Assembly (NCBI RefSeq): GCF_003970915.1
Contig: NZ_RXOF01000003.1
Location: 372,001-436,000 of the forward strand
Length of the DNA stretch: 64,000 nucleotides
Reading direction: 5' to 3'
Source: Hymenobacter gummosus
GTDB taxonomy: Bacteria; Bacteroidota; Bacteroidia; Cytophagales; Hymenobacteraceae
Below are positions 26,537 through 34,845 of the stretch, piece after piece (the first letter of the stretch is position 1; each line of letters opens with the position of its first letter). The notes beneath the pieces are model-generated. The model saw nothing but the letters and a program-made list of their open reading frames with translations. It was not told the DNA's origin and searched no databases. The translations under genes were made by a program, and so were the position numbers.

Positions 26537-28393
26537 ATGCACAAACACCTCCTGCCCCTGCTCGCGGCCGCCTTGCTGGCCGGCTGCGCCCAGAAAGCTT
26601 CCGCTCCCGCGGCCACGACTACGCCGCCACCGGCTTCATCTGAACCGGCCACCCAGCCCATCGGCCACAACTGGCCCCGCGAAGCCGAGGAGTTTCTGGC
26701 CAATTACTCCAAGGAGTACCAGCGTCTGTACACCGCGTCGGCGGAGGCGGAGTGGCGCTCCAACACCCGCATCGTGCCCGGCGACACCACCAACTCGGCC
26801 GCCACGGCCCGCGCCAACGAAGCCGCCGCGGCCTTCAACGGCAGCACCGAAAATATCAACCGCCTGCGCGAGCTGCTGGAGCACAAATCGGAGCTGACGC
26901 CCCTGCAGGTGAAGCAGCTGCAAACCGCCCTCTACAACGCCGCCTCCTCGCCCCAAACGGCCGCGGAAGTGGTCAAGCGCCGCATCAAGGCCGAAACCCA
27001 GCAGACCGAGAAGCTCTACGGCTACGAGTATAAGTACCAGGGCAAAGCGGTGACGACCAACGACTTGGACCGGGTGCTGCGCGAGGAAAAGAACCCGCAA
27101 AAACGCCTGGCGGCCTGGGAAGCCAGCAAGGCCGTGGGGCCCACGCTCAAAGAGGGCCTGCTGAACCTGCGCGGCCTGCGCAACCAGGTGGTGCAGGCCC
27201 TGGGCTACCCCGACTACTTCAGCTACCAGGCCTCCGACTACGGCATGACCCGGGAGGAAATGATGACGCTGGTGCGCCGCATCAACCAGGAGCTGCGCCC
27301 GCTCTACCGCGAATTGCACACCTACGCCCGCTACGAGCTGGCCAAGAAGTACGGGCAGAAGCAGGTGCCCGACTACCTGCCCGCCCACTGGCTGCCCAAC
27401 CGCTGGGGCCAGGACTGGAGCAGCATGGTGGACGTGAAGGGCCTCAACCTCGACCCCATACTGGCCAAGAAGGGCGCCGAGTGGCAGGTGAAGCAGGCCG
27501 AGCGGTTTTACCAAAGCCTGGGCTACCCTGCCCTGCCGCCGGTGTTCTGGGAGAAGTCGAGCCTGTACCCGCTGCCGGCCGGCGCCACCTACAAGAAGAA
27601 CAACCACGCCTCGGCCTGGCACATGGACCTGCAGAACGACGTGCGCAGCCTGATGAGCGTGGAGCCCAACGCCGAGTGGTACGAGACGACCCACCACGAG
27701 CTGGGCCACATCTACTACTACCTCACCTACACCAACCCCGACGTGCCGGTGCTGCTGCGCGGCGGCGCCAACCGCGCCTACCACGAGGCCATGGGCAGCC
27801 TGATGGGGCTGGCGGCCATGCAGAAGCCCTTCCTGGCCGGCCTAGGCCTGGTCGACGCCAACGCCAAGACCAACCAGACCCAGCAGCTGCTGAAAGAGGC
27901 CCTGAACTACGTGGTGTTCATCCCCTTCGCCTCGGGCGTGATGAGCGAGTGGGAAAACGCGTTCTACGCCGACAACCTCTCCCAGGACCAGCTCAACGCC
28001 CGCTGGTGGGAGCTGGCCAAGCAGTACCAGGGCGTTGTGCCGCCCACGGCCCGCGGGGAAAACTACCTCGACCCCGCCACCAAGACCCACATCAACGACG
28101 ACCCGGCCCAGTATTACGACTACGCCCTCTCGTACGTCATCCTGTTTCAGCTGCACGACCACATCAGCAAGCAGATTCTGAAGCAGGATCCGCGCGCCAC
28201 CAACTACTACGGCAACAAGGAAGTCGGTAAGTTTCTGCAGAGCATCATGTACCCCGGCGCCTCGGCCGACTGGCGGCAGCTGCTGCGCGACAAAACCGGC
28301 GAAGACCTCTCCGCCCGCGCCATGGTCGACTACTTCCAGCCGCTGATGGCCTACCTCAAGGAGCAGAACAAGGGCCGCAAGTATACGATGTAA
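26537..28393 (+). CDS. M2-family (ACE-like) peptidyl-dipeptidase lipoprotein
   Basis: 618 residues, lipoprotein signal MHKHLLPLLAAALLAGC. The zinc site HHELGH (HExxH, about residue 389) with the downstream glutamate in YHEAMGSLMG is that of angiotensin-converting-enzyme-like M2 peptidases, which remove dipeptides from the C-terminus of peptides. Length and the long helical frame fit the family. It would work in the periplasm or at the outer membrane, probably in peptide scavenging. A perfect hairpin terminator follows. Confidence 0.92.
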   Translation: MHKHLLPLLAAALLAGCAQKASAPAATTTPPPASSEPATQPIGHNWPREAEEFLANYSKEYQRLYTASAEAEWRSNTRIVPGDTTNSAATARANEAAAAFNGSTENINRLRELLEHKSELTPLQVKQLQTALYNAASSPQTAAEVVKRRIKAETQQTEKLYGYEYKYQGKAVTTNDLDRVLREEKNPQKRLAAWEASKAVGPTLKEGLLNLRGLRNQVVQALGYPDYFSYQASDYGMTREEMMTLVRRINQELRPLYRELHTYARYELAKKYGQKQVPDYLPAHWLPNRWGQDWSSMVDVKGLNLDPILAKKGAEWQVKQAERFYQSLGYPALPPVFWEKSSLYPLPAGATYKKNNHASAWHMDLQNDVRSLMSVEPNAEWYETTHHELGHIYYYLTYTNPDVPVLLRGGANRAYHEAMGSLMGLAAMQKPFLAGLGLVDANAKTNQTQQLLKEALNYVVFIPFASGVMSEWENAFYADNLSQDQLNARWWELAKQYQGVVPPTARGENYLDPATKTHINDDPAQYYDYALSYVILFQLHDHISKQILKQDPRATNYYGNKEVGKFLQSIMYPGASADWRQLLRDKTGEDLSARAMVDYFQPLMAYLKEQNKGRKYTM

Positions 28394-28418
28394 TTCCGGC
28401 TCGGCGGCGTACCTTGAA

Positions 28419-28450
28419 CGGGCGAAACCACGTGGTTTCGCCCGTTTTTT
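28419..28450 (+). terminator. Rho-independent terminator after the M2 peptidase gene
   Basis: A perfect 13-bp-arm palindrome with the centre CCACGTGG (28419-28444) is followed by six T. The T-run directly touches the ATG of the next, damaged gene. Confidence 0.9.
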
Positions 28451-29061
28451 ATGGCTGCGCGCTGGTCTGCGTCCCTCCCCCTGCTGCTCACGCTGGGTTG
28501 CCTGCTGACGGCCGGCTCCTGCCTGGCTCAGACTTCCTACGCCCGTATGTCGGCCGAGCAAAAGCGCCTGTACACGCCGGCCCCACTGCCCGCCGATTTT
28601 CAGCCCGCGGCGCTGGGCAGCTTGCCGGCGGGCAAGATCAGGCGGCTGAGTCCGGGCTGGCTCGACCACCTGCGCCGCGCAATCAGGGCCGGCTGCTGGT
28701 GTACGTCGCCCGGTTCGACTGCCAGCAGAGCGTGCGGGAGCTGGTGGCCCTCGATTCGCTGGCCCGGCAGCAGCCCGCCCTGCAGCTGCTGCTGGTGTCG
28801 GCCGACGACTGGTACCTGCTCGGCGGTGTTCAGGACTCGTACCAGGCGCACCGCATCGAGCGGCCGATTTTCACCCTCGACATGCTGGCCTACGACCAGG
28901 CTTATCGGCCGGATAAGCGCCTGCGGCAGTTTGCGAACGAAGTGCCCGGCCCGCCGGCCACGCCGCCCCGCTCCGTAAAGTTCGTGCTGCTGCAAAACGA
29001 CCAGATTGTGTACACCGGCCCCAGCACCGCTACCCTCGCCTCGGTGCCGGGCCTGCAGTAG
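28451..29061 (+). pseudogene. Frameshifted exported thioredoxin-like protein
   Basis: The ATG frame gives a signal peptide (MAARWSASLPLLLTLGCLL, cleavage after SCLAQ) and about 75 residues in all. Near 28685 the coding sense moves to another frame, which continues GRLLVYVARFDCQQSVREL, LQLLLVSADDWYLLGG and SVKFVLLQNDQIVYTGPS, a thioredoxin/TlpA-like pattern, to a stop at 29061. One single-base indel would restore one gene of about 200 codons. The terminator of the gene before abuts the ATG, so expression may be low. It may be a true pseudogene or a sequence error. Confidence 0.6.
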
Positions 29062-29245
29062 CCCCGGCAGCTTTATCGAAAACCACTCCCTCAAGCAGCT
29101 GAGCGGCCTGCTGGCCAGCGCCGAGCCGCCGACGAAGCTGCGCAGCTACTACGAGCCCCTGCCCGCCGAAACGCACGCTACCATTTACCACCCGGCCGCG
29201 CTGCGTGCTTTTCGCCAGGTGTTCAGGCCCACCGCGGCGAAATAA
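29054..29245 (+). pseudogene. C-terminal remnant of an esterase-like alpha/beta hydrolase
   Basis: About 60 residues without a start codon of their own. FIENHSLKQLSGLLASAEPP and ETHATIYHPAALRAFRQVF look like the last part of Fes/YbbA-type esterases, where the histidine of xxETHxxxY is the catalytic one. The nucleophile and most of the fold are missing, so this is probably what is left after a deletion. Confidence 0.5.
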
Positions 29246-29298
29246 ACCTACCCGCCTTACGCCCCGCTCCCGTTCTACCATGAGTTACCTCCGCCAGC

Positions 29299-29808
29299 TT
29301 GACTGCTAACCCCACTATCATCCTGCTTATCTGCGCTTCGACCCGCTTGCTCAGCGCCGGCACGGCCGCCAGCAGCGCGGAGCCGCCGCGGCCGCCGCTG
29401 ACCCTGCGCTGGAAAACCCTGGCCGACACCGCCCGCTATTCCGTCAAGTACGTGTCGCTCAACTTCGATGCGGCCCCCAGAACCACGGGCGGCGACGTGC
29501 TGAGCTTTCTGAACAACCCGCAATACCCGGCCATCCAGCTCAGCAACCGGCAGGAATGGCAGCTCTACCGGCTGGCCACCACCCCCGCCTTCTACTCCGA
29601 AGGCGACTGTGGCACCTTCCACCTGAACGCCGGTTTTGTGGTGTACCAGGGCAGCCGCATCGTGGGCACAATCAACGTGGGCTGCGGCTTCAACCAGTGG
29701 AACTACGCGCCCCACAACCCGCAGGCGAAATGGGGCGGGCTGAACGACCAGGGTTTCCGGGCCATGCAGCAGCTGCTGGACGATATTTACGCCCACTCAA
29801 AGCCCTGA
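29299..29808 (+). CDS. Hypothetical exported protein, start uncertain
   Basis: About 169 residues from a TTG. The first 25 residues are hydrophobic, like a signal peptide without a basic n-region. A nearby ATG (29279) opens another frame and stops after nine codons, so the original start may have been lost by a frameshift. The mature part has no family I recognise; it ends FHLNAGFVVYQGSRIVGTIN, CGFNQWNYAPHNPQ and FRAMQQLLDDIYAHSKP and keeps normal codon use. It lies next to two damaged genes. Confidence 0.55.
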   Translation: MTANPTIILLICASTRLLSAGTAASSAEPPRPPLTLRWKTLADTARYSVKYVSLNFDAAPRTTGGDVLSFLNNPQYPAIQLSNRQEWQLYRLATTPAFYSEGDCGTFHLNAGFVVYQGSRIVGTINVGCGFNQWNYAPHNPQAKWGGLNDQGFRAMQQLLDDIYAHSKP

Positions 29809-29824
29809 TTCCAGCCCGTCGCGT

Positions 29825-30154
29825 ATGTCCGTAGCTACCGAGTACATTATCCGCTGCCCGCGGCTTGATGAGCACGCCCTGCGGCAGTTTTTGCGCCGCC
29901 AGTTCGTGGTGGCCGGTATGGCTTCGCATCAGCTGCGGCTGGCGCTGCCGGTGCCGGGCATGGAAAACTGGCGCGTCACGACGCTGCCTACCTGGCCCAC
30001 CGTCACGCTTTATCTGCATCCCTGGAGTATCTACTTCTGCGACCAGCTGGCGGCTCCGGCCGAAGCCTCGCATATACTGCGCCTGCTGCTGGATTTTCTG
30101 CTCACCACGCCCCAAAACCTACGCCTCCCGCCCCCGGCAGCTGCCGAAGCGTAG
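29825..30154 (+). CDS. Small hypothetical protein
   Basis: 109 residues from ATG, 16 bases after the gene before. There is no signal peptide. It has a predicted beta strand start (TEYIIRCPRLDEHALRQFL) and a final helix (EASHILRLLLDFLLTTPQ). No family was recognised. Codon use is like the neighbours, and I take it as a real gene on that ground, but it could be a remnant. Confidence 0.5.
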   Translation: MSVATEYIIRCPRLDEHALRQFLRRQFVVAGMASHQLRLALPVPGMENWRVTTLPTWPTVTLYLHPWSIYFCDQLAAPAEASHILRLLLDFLLTTPQNLRLPPPAAAEA

Positions 30155-30180
30155 CGCAGGCCGTTTTTGCCCGCCCCGGC

Positions 30181-30891
30181 TTAGCCCAGCTGCCCCAGGC
30201 GGCGCTGCAGCACCTTGGCCAATCCGTTCAGCCGCCGCTCAATCAGCTGCGCCACCTCGTCGTCCTCGAAGTCGATGTGGCCGTTGCGCGAGTTCAGGTA
30301 GCGGGCCAGGGCCGAGTTTTCGTCCAGGGTGTCGGCCAGCTCGGCCTGCGCCGCTTCCCACTCCTCCGTCTGCTGCGCTTCGAGGTAGCGCGCCCGCAGC
30401 TCGATGGTCTGGCTGACCAGCCCGGCCAGCCGCGCCAGCACGGCCTTTTCCTTGTCCGTCACCGTCCGAAACTCCCGCCCGATGACGGCCAGCATGCCCA
30501 CCCGCTCACCGTTCGGCATCTGCAGAGCCGCGCCGGCGTAGAACTTCAGCCCGATGGCCTGGGCCACGTCGGGCTTGATGAGGGTACAGCTTTCGGGCTT
30601 GTAGTCCGACGTTACCACCGGCTCGTCCAGCAGAATGGCGGCCGAGCACATGCTCTCAGCGCGCGGCAGCCCCGGGATGCCCGCGTGCCCCGCCACCGAT
30701 TTAAACCACACGTAGTCGTCGTCGACGAGCGAAACCAGGGAAATCGGAACGTTGAAAAGCTGGGCGGCCCAGGCCGTATAGGCGTCGAAAATGGGCTCGG
30801 GCGTGGTGTTGACAATGTGGTACTGATGCAGCGTGCGCAGGCGCGCGGCATCGTGAACCGGAATCAGGGAGGCAGGAAAAGGCGTGCTCAT
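30181..30891 (-). CDS. GAF-domain sensor protein
   Basis: 236 residues. Residues 20-170 match a GAF domain: IFDAYTAWAAQLFNVPISLVSLVDDDYVWFKS, ESMCSAAILLDEPVV and FYAGAALQMPNGERVGMLAV. A charged helical tail follows. GAF domains bind small ligands or chromophores; the cysteine in ESMCSAA is common in this subgroup. There is no output domain, so it probably acts by binding a partner. It is followed upstream by the pirin gene on the same strand. Confidence 0.85.
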   Translation of the reverse strand: MSTPFPASLIPVHDAARLRTLHQYHIVNTTPEPIFDAYTAWAAQLFNVPISLVSLVDDDYVWFKSVAGHAGIPGLPRAESMCSAAILLDEPVVTSDYKPESCTLIKPDVAQAIGLKFYAGAALQMPNGERVGMLAVIGREFRTVTDKEKAVLARLAGLVSQTIELRARYLEAQQTEEWEAAQAELADTLDENSALARYLNSRNGHIDFEDDEVAQLIERRLNGLAKVLQRRLGQLG

Positions 30892-30915
30892 GCGGCGGGT
30901 AAGCAGTCCTTTTGC

Positions 30916-31635
30916 TTAGTAGTTGGCCTCGGCGGCCGGCAGGTCGATGAGAATAAACTGCGCGTCGCGCTCGGCCCGGATGTGAATCACGTGCTCGTCG
31001 GTCATGCGGGCCTGGTCGCCGGGGTTCAGCTTGCTGCCGTTGATGAGGATGGCCCCCTCGCGCACGTAGATGAACGTCAGGCGAATGGGGAAGGTCTTAA
31101 ATTCCAGCTCCTTATCGGCGCGCAGGTTACTCCAGTAAATGCTGGTGTTGGAGTTCATGTACACCACGTCCTCCAGCACTTTCTGGCCCGACACCAGCGG
31201 CACTAATTCATTTTTGGAGTCCAGGAAGTCGATGTCCTTCTGCTCGTAGCTGGGGGCCAGGCCCTTCTGATTCGGAATAAACCAGAGCTGGTACAGCTCC
31301 AGCGGCTTGTCGGTACGGTTGAACTCGGAGTGGGCCAGGCCGGTGCCGGCCGTCATGCGCTGCACCTCGCCGGCCGAAATGGTGGTTTTGTTGCCCATCG
31401 TATCCTCGTGCGACACCTCGCCCTCCAGCACGATGGTCACGATTTCCATCTCGTGGTGCGGATGCTGCGGAAAGCCCGCATTCGGTGCCACCGTGTCGTC
31501 GTTGAACACCCGCAGCGGCCCGAAATGCATGTTCTTCGGGTCGTAGTAGCCGGCGAAGCTGAACAGGTGGTAGCTGCTGAGCCAGGCGACGGGCTGGGCG
31601 TGAAATCGGTCGTTGGCGGAAATGTAGGAGAGCAT
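30916..31635 (-). CDS. Pirin-family protein
   Basis: 239 residues of two cupin halves. The metal site is seen in QHPHHEMEIVTIVLEGEVSHEDTMGN. Pirins bind iron and act either as quercetin-type dioxygenases or as redox-dependent regulators; here either is possible. The ATG at 31635 opens MLSYISANDRFHAQP, the expected pirin start; the in-frame sequence further upstream belongs to the repeat element. A GAF gene follows 24 bases downstream. Confidence 0.9.
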   Translation of the reverse strand: MLSYISANDRFHAQPVAWLSSYHLFSFAGYYDPKNMHFGPLRVFNDDTVAPNAGFPQHPHHEMEIVTIVLEGEVSHEDTMGNKTTISAGEVQRMTAGTGLAHSEFNRTDKPLELYQLWFIPNQKGLAPSYEQKDIDFLDSKNELVPLVSGQKVLEDVVYMNSNTSIYWSNLRADKELEFKTFPIRLTFIYVREGAILINGSKLNPGDQARMTDEHVIHIRAERDAQFILIDLPAAEANY

Positions 31636-31720
31636 AGTCGTCGGGCGTGAGGTCGAGGGCCGGCGGAGCCGGCGGTGCTGCCCCGCATACGCTTCGGGGC
31701 GCCCGAAAGTTAAATCACGG

Positions 31721-31911
31721 ACCGCAGATGCAACGGATGAACGAGCGGATTGAAACGGATTTGCCCTGGCGCCTCGATTCCCCAATATGGATCAAGCAAA
31801 ACAGCCATACTCCGGCGAGAGTATGGCTGTTCGATTTAATCGGGGAAACGCGGAAGAAACCGTCAGAACGAATCCGTTTCAATCCGCTCGTTTATCCGTT
31901 GCATCTGCGGT
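31721..31911. repeat. Long nested inverted repeat with inner terminator
   Basis: The 41-bp arms (31721-31761 and 31871-31911) differ at one position and are built from CGGAT-type words (GCAACGGATGAACGAGCGGA). Inside them lies a smaller hairpin. The right arm touches the stop codon of the regulator gene. Confidence 0.85.
31798..31831 (-). terminator. Terminator of the XRE/S24 regulator gene
   Basis: On the minus strand a 13-bp stem (AACAGCCATACTC and its complement) around six bases is followed by TTTT. Confidence 0.7.
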
Positions 31912-32747
31912 CAGGCTTTCTTCATCGTCGTCACCTGCTTCTGCAGGTCGAGCACGATGCTGGCCAGGCGGTTCAGCGAGAGGTCGGCAATGGGGAAGGT
32001 GCTGCTGATAAAGCTCTTGGCTTCCCAGATTTCGAGTACGTCTTCCACGTCGATGTCGTAGGGCGAGTACACGGGGTTGTCGGAGTGCAGCGTCAAAATG
32101 GCCGCGTCCTGCAGGCGGTTGAACACGCGCTTGAACACGATGCCCTCCTTCTTGCTCACCACGATGCAGGGCGTGCCGTCCTTCACCTCGTTCCAGTCGG
32201 CCACGTAGCGGCCCACGATGGTGGTACCCGAGGCAATGGGCAGCATGGAGTCTCCGGCAATTTCGAAGGCGCGGAAAGTGCCCGTCTGGCCCAGCATGGG
32301 CAGGCGGAACTTGGGCAGTTCCTCAATGTATTCCTGGTCGGCGTAGCCGTTGAGGTAGCCGGCAGCAGCCTTCAGCGGCACCAGCTCGATGTTCTCCTTC
32401 TCGTCTTTGCCCACGGTGAAGGCCAGCACGCGCAGGTTTTCGCCCTTGGCGCGCTCGGGGTCCGTCACCGAGGCCCCGTCGGAGCCGGCGGCTTCCAGGG
32501 CGGGCGCGTTCTGCAGCTGGCGCATCACGGCCGCGGCCTGGCGCTTCTTGCTGAAGTCGATGGTCACCAGCGCGTCGAGCGAGATGCCAAACAGGCGGGC
32601 CATCTTGACCAGGGTGGTCAGTTTCGGCTCGGCGCGGCCTTCCTCGTAGGCACCGATGAGGGAGCGTTTGATGCTCAGTTTATCAGCCAGTTGTGCTTGG
32701 GTCAGGCCCAGCTCACGGCGCCAGAATTTCAGGTTGGTATTGATCAT
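31911..32747 (-). CDS. XRE-type regulator with LexA/S24-like C-terminal domain
   Basis: 278 residues. The N-terminal helix-turn-helix reads LGLTQAQLADKLSIKRSLIGAYEEGRAEPKLTTLVKMA. The C-terminal half is a peptidase-S24-like domain with the nucleophile in IAGDSMLP (about 165) and a lysine in GIVFKRVFN (about 207). Such proteins are either phage-repressor-like switches cut upon DNA damage or stable regulators; the typical Ala-Gly cleavage site is not obvious. The ATG at 32747 is preferred over an earlier start because MINTNLKFWRRELGLTQ is the usual beginning. Confidence 0.88.
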   Translation of the reverse strand: MINTNLKFWRRELGLTQAQLADKLSIKRSLIGAYEEGRAEPKLTTLVKMARLFGISLDALVTIDFSKKRQAAAVMRQLQNAPALEAAGSDGASVTDPERAKGENLRVLAFTVGKDEKENIELVPLKAAAGYLNGYADQEYIEELPKFRLPMLGQTGTFRAFEIAGDSMLPIASGTTIVGRYVADWNEVKDGTPCIVVSKKEGIVFKRVFNRLQDAAILTLHSDNPVYSPYDIDVEDVLEIWEAKSFISSTFPIADLSLNRLASIVLDLQKQVTTMKKA

Positions 32748-33061
32748 GGGGCGGGGTGGCCGGCTAACGTAATTCGCCCTCAACGGCTTACCGGCTCGTG
32801 AAGGTACTAACGGCTCTTTGCTTTTACTAATTCATTTAGCAGAAAGTTTTTTTTGAACCGCTGGTTTTGCTGGATTTCGTTGATTGCACTGATTTTTTTG
32901 GTTTCGTGGCTGATAAAATCAGCCGCAAAACCGCTGAAATCTGTTCTGCCGCGAATCTTGCCCAGAATTAAAATGAGGCCCCAACGCCGGCAGAAATGGC
33001 GTTGGGGCCTCGCAGTTTACGTCGGCAAGTAGTAGTGGCAGACCGGCGTACCGGAAGGCCG
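32748..33061. other. Spacer with degenerate repeats and a terminator
   Basis: AT-richer than the surroundings. The part 32865-32955 holds short words such as TGATTTTTTTGG and GGCTGATAAAATCAGCCGC, an imperfect palindrome. A strong hairpin, listed separately, follows. No gene was seen. Confidence 0.5.
32970..33011 (-). terminator. Hairpin terminator after the exported-protein pair
   Basis: Fourteen-bp arms GAGGCCCCAACGCC (32975-32988) and its complement (32998-33011), followed on the minus strand by ATTTTAAT. It would end the transcript of the gene to its right. Confidence 0.75.
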
Positions 33062-33943
33062 CTACAGGCTGGCCGTTTTGGGCGCATCAGCCCACCATTC
33101 GTCGTTTTCCCAGTACGAGTCCCAGCCTAGCTTGGCGTATTTGGGGTTGAAGTCGACGTCCCGCTCCCCTACCACAAACTCGGAAAACACCTCGCGGCCG
33201 TAGCTAAAGATGTCGGATACCAGCACCAGGGGCTTGCGCTGCCCGGTGGCGTAGCTGGTCCAGTTGCCGGTGAGCAGCACGTTGGCCTCCTTACTGGGCG
33301 TATTCGCATCCACGGCGTAGGGCTGGATTTTGCCGTCCTCGTCCACGCGGAAATCCAGGGCTACGTCGCCGCGGAACTCGCCGGCCTTGCCCTGGCTGGC
33401 GTCCTCGCGCAACACGAAGTGGCCGATGGCGCTGTAGGAGTTGGGGTAACCGGTAAAATCGTATCCGTGCGCGGCGTATTCCTTTTTCTTGGCCTCCGAC
33501 AGCGCCGGCTGGTCGGCCAGCTGCTCCAGCACGATGACGCCCTCAAACGGCGTGATGACCTTCTTGAAGCGGTCCTTCCCGCGCACCCGGAACACGTGGG
33601 GCTGCAGCGTGTCGCGCTCCACGCTGGTAAAGACGAACTCGATGCGGTACTTATCGGGCCCGAAAAAGCCGTTCAGCACCTCGCCGTAGGGGCTTTCCTC
33701 GGGCTCCAGCGTCCAGAGCGAGCTGACGTCGTATTTTTTCAGGAAGGCGGTCATTTCCGGCGCGGGCGCGGCGGCCTGCACCAGCGCTTCGTCGGGAGTC
33801 GGGCGCGCCGGGGTCGGGGCGGGCGTAACGGCCGCGGTACGGGGCGCAGCGGCGGCGCTGACCGAGGGCTTGTTGGCGTCGGGGGTGCGCTGGCAGGCGG
33901 CCAGTAGGCCGAGGCTGAGCACGAGGGCGGAAACGGGTTTCAT
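33062..33943 (-). CDS. Exported lipoprotein, copy 2 of a tandem paralogue pair
   Basis: 293 residues. A lipobox (LSLGLLAAC) and an alanine/proline/threonine-rich linker precede a domain shared with the next gene to the right: NGFFGPDKYRIEFVFTSVERD, VRGKDRFKKVITPFEG and, near the C-terminus, VVGERDVDFNPKYAKLGWDSYWENDEWWADAP. No known family was recognised. The start ATG MKPVSALVLS fits a lipoprotein signal. The two genes probably arose by local duplication and may form one transcript with the DUF2306 gene. Confidence 0.75.
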   Translation of the reverse strand: MKPVSALVLSLGLLAACQRTPDANKPSVSAAAAPRTAAVTPAPTPARPTPDEALVQAAAPAPEMTAFLKKYDVSSLWTLEPEESPYGEVLNGFFGPDKYRIEFVFTSVERDTLQPHVFRVRGKDRFKKVITPFEGVIVLEQLADQPALSEAKKKEYAAHGYDFTGYPNSYSAIGHFVLREDASQGKAGEFRGDVALDFRVDEDGKIQPYAVDANTPSKEANVLLTGNWTSYATGQRKPLVLVSDIFSYGREVFSEFVVGERDVDFNPKYAKLGWDSYWENDEWWADAPKTASL

Positions 33944-34002
33944 TGGATAAGCAGCCATCAGTGGGGTGTAATACGAAGCGAAGTAAGCAGAAACGGGCGG
34001 GG

Positions 34003-34845
34003 CTACAAGCTCACGCTGCTGGCCGGTGCGTCGGCCCACCACTCGTCATTGTCCCAGATGCGGTTCCAGCCCAGTTTGGCGTACTTGGGGTTGACGTGCG
34101 GCATCCGCTCCCCTACCATAAAGTCGCTGAACACCAAGCGGGCTACGGCATTGAGGTTGTTGCCCCAGAGCACCGGCTTGACGGCACCGGTCTGGGCGCT
34201 GACCCACTGGCCCTCAAACTTATAGCCGCAGCCCTTGGTGGCGCTGTTTTCGACCCAGCCCAGCTGCACTTTACCCGCCGCATTAATAACAGCATCAGCA
34301 GATAAGGTGCCCTTGAATACGCCGTGGCCAGCAACCGCCGCATCTTCGCGAAGCTCAAATTGCCCTTTAAAGGTGTAAGTCGCGTCGGTATTAGTGTCGG
34401 TGCTGGCTTGGCCGGGTAGTACTTGCTGCAGGGTGATGGTGCCGCTGAACGGGGTGATACGCTTCTTGTAGCGGTTTTTGCCGCGCACGTGGTACACCTG
34501 GGGCCGCTTGGCGTCGCGCTCCACGCTGGTAATGGCAAACTCGATGCGGTAGTGGTCGGCGCCGAAAAAGCCGTTCTGGCTGGGCGCCGGCCCGTAGCCG
34601 CTGCTGCCCCAGCCGCCTTCCTCTTCCTGCTGGCCGGGCAACCAGAGCGTTTTCAAATCGTGGCCAGCGAAAAAGGCCTGCGCGGCGGCCGGGCTCAGGG
34701 CCGCGGCCTTGCTCCCATCACCGGGGCCAGCGGCCCAGCCGGTCGGGGCGGCCGTACCAGTAGAAACGAGGGCCGGCGCGGCCAACAGGCCAGCAACGAC
34801 GGCGGAGCAGCTGAGCAGGCTCAGCCAGGGCAGGTGCTTGTTCAT
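34003..34845 (-). CDS. Exported protein, copy 1 of a tandem paralogue pair
   Basis: 280 residues with a signal peptide (LSLLSCSAVVAGLLAAPALV). It shares with its neighbour the blocks NGFFGADHYRIEFAITSVERD, VRGKNRYKKRITPFSG and MVGERMPHVNPKYAKLGWNRIWDNDEWWADAP, while the linker and loops differ. Function is unknown. The start codon overlaps the stop of the DUF2306 membrane protein by four bases (ATGA), so they are translated together. Confidence 0.75.
   Translation of the reverse strand: MNKHLPWLSLLSCSAVVAGLLAAPALVSTGTAAPTGWAAGPGDGSKAAALSPAAAQAFFAGHDLKTLWLPGQQEEEGGWGSSGYGPAPSQNGFFGADHYRIEFAITSVERDAKRPQVYHVRGKNRYKKRITPFSGTITLQQVLPGQASTDTNTDATYTFKGQFELREDAAVAGHGVFKGTLSADAVINAAGKVQLGWVENSATKGCGYKFEGQWVSAQTGAVKPVLWGNNLNAVARLVFSDFMVGERMPHVNPKYAKLGWNRIWDNDEWWADAPASSVSL

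Noticed and set aside
28451-29245. One gene with two compensating frameshifts
   Set aside because: The last 60 codons look like an esterase C-terminus, unlike the thioredoxin-like part, so two separate remnants are more likely.
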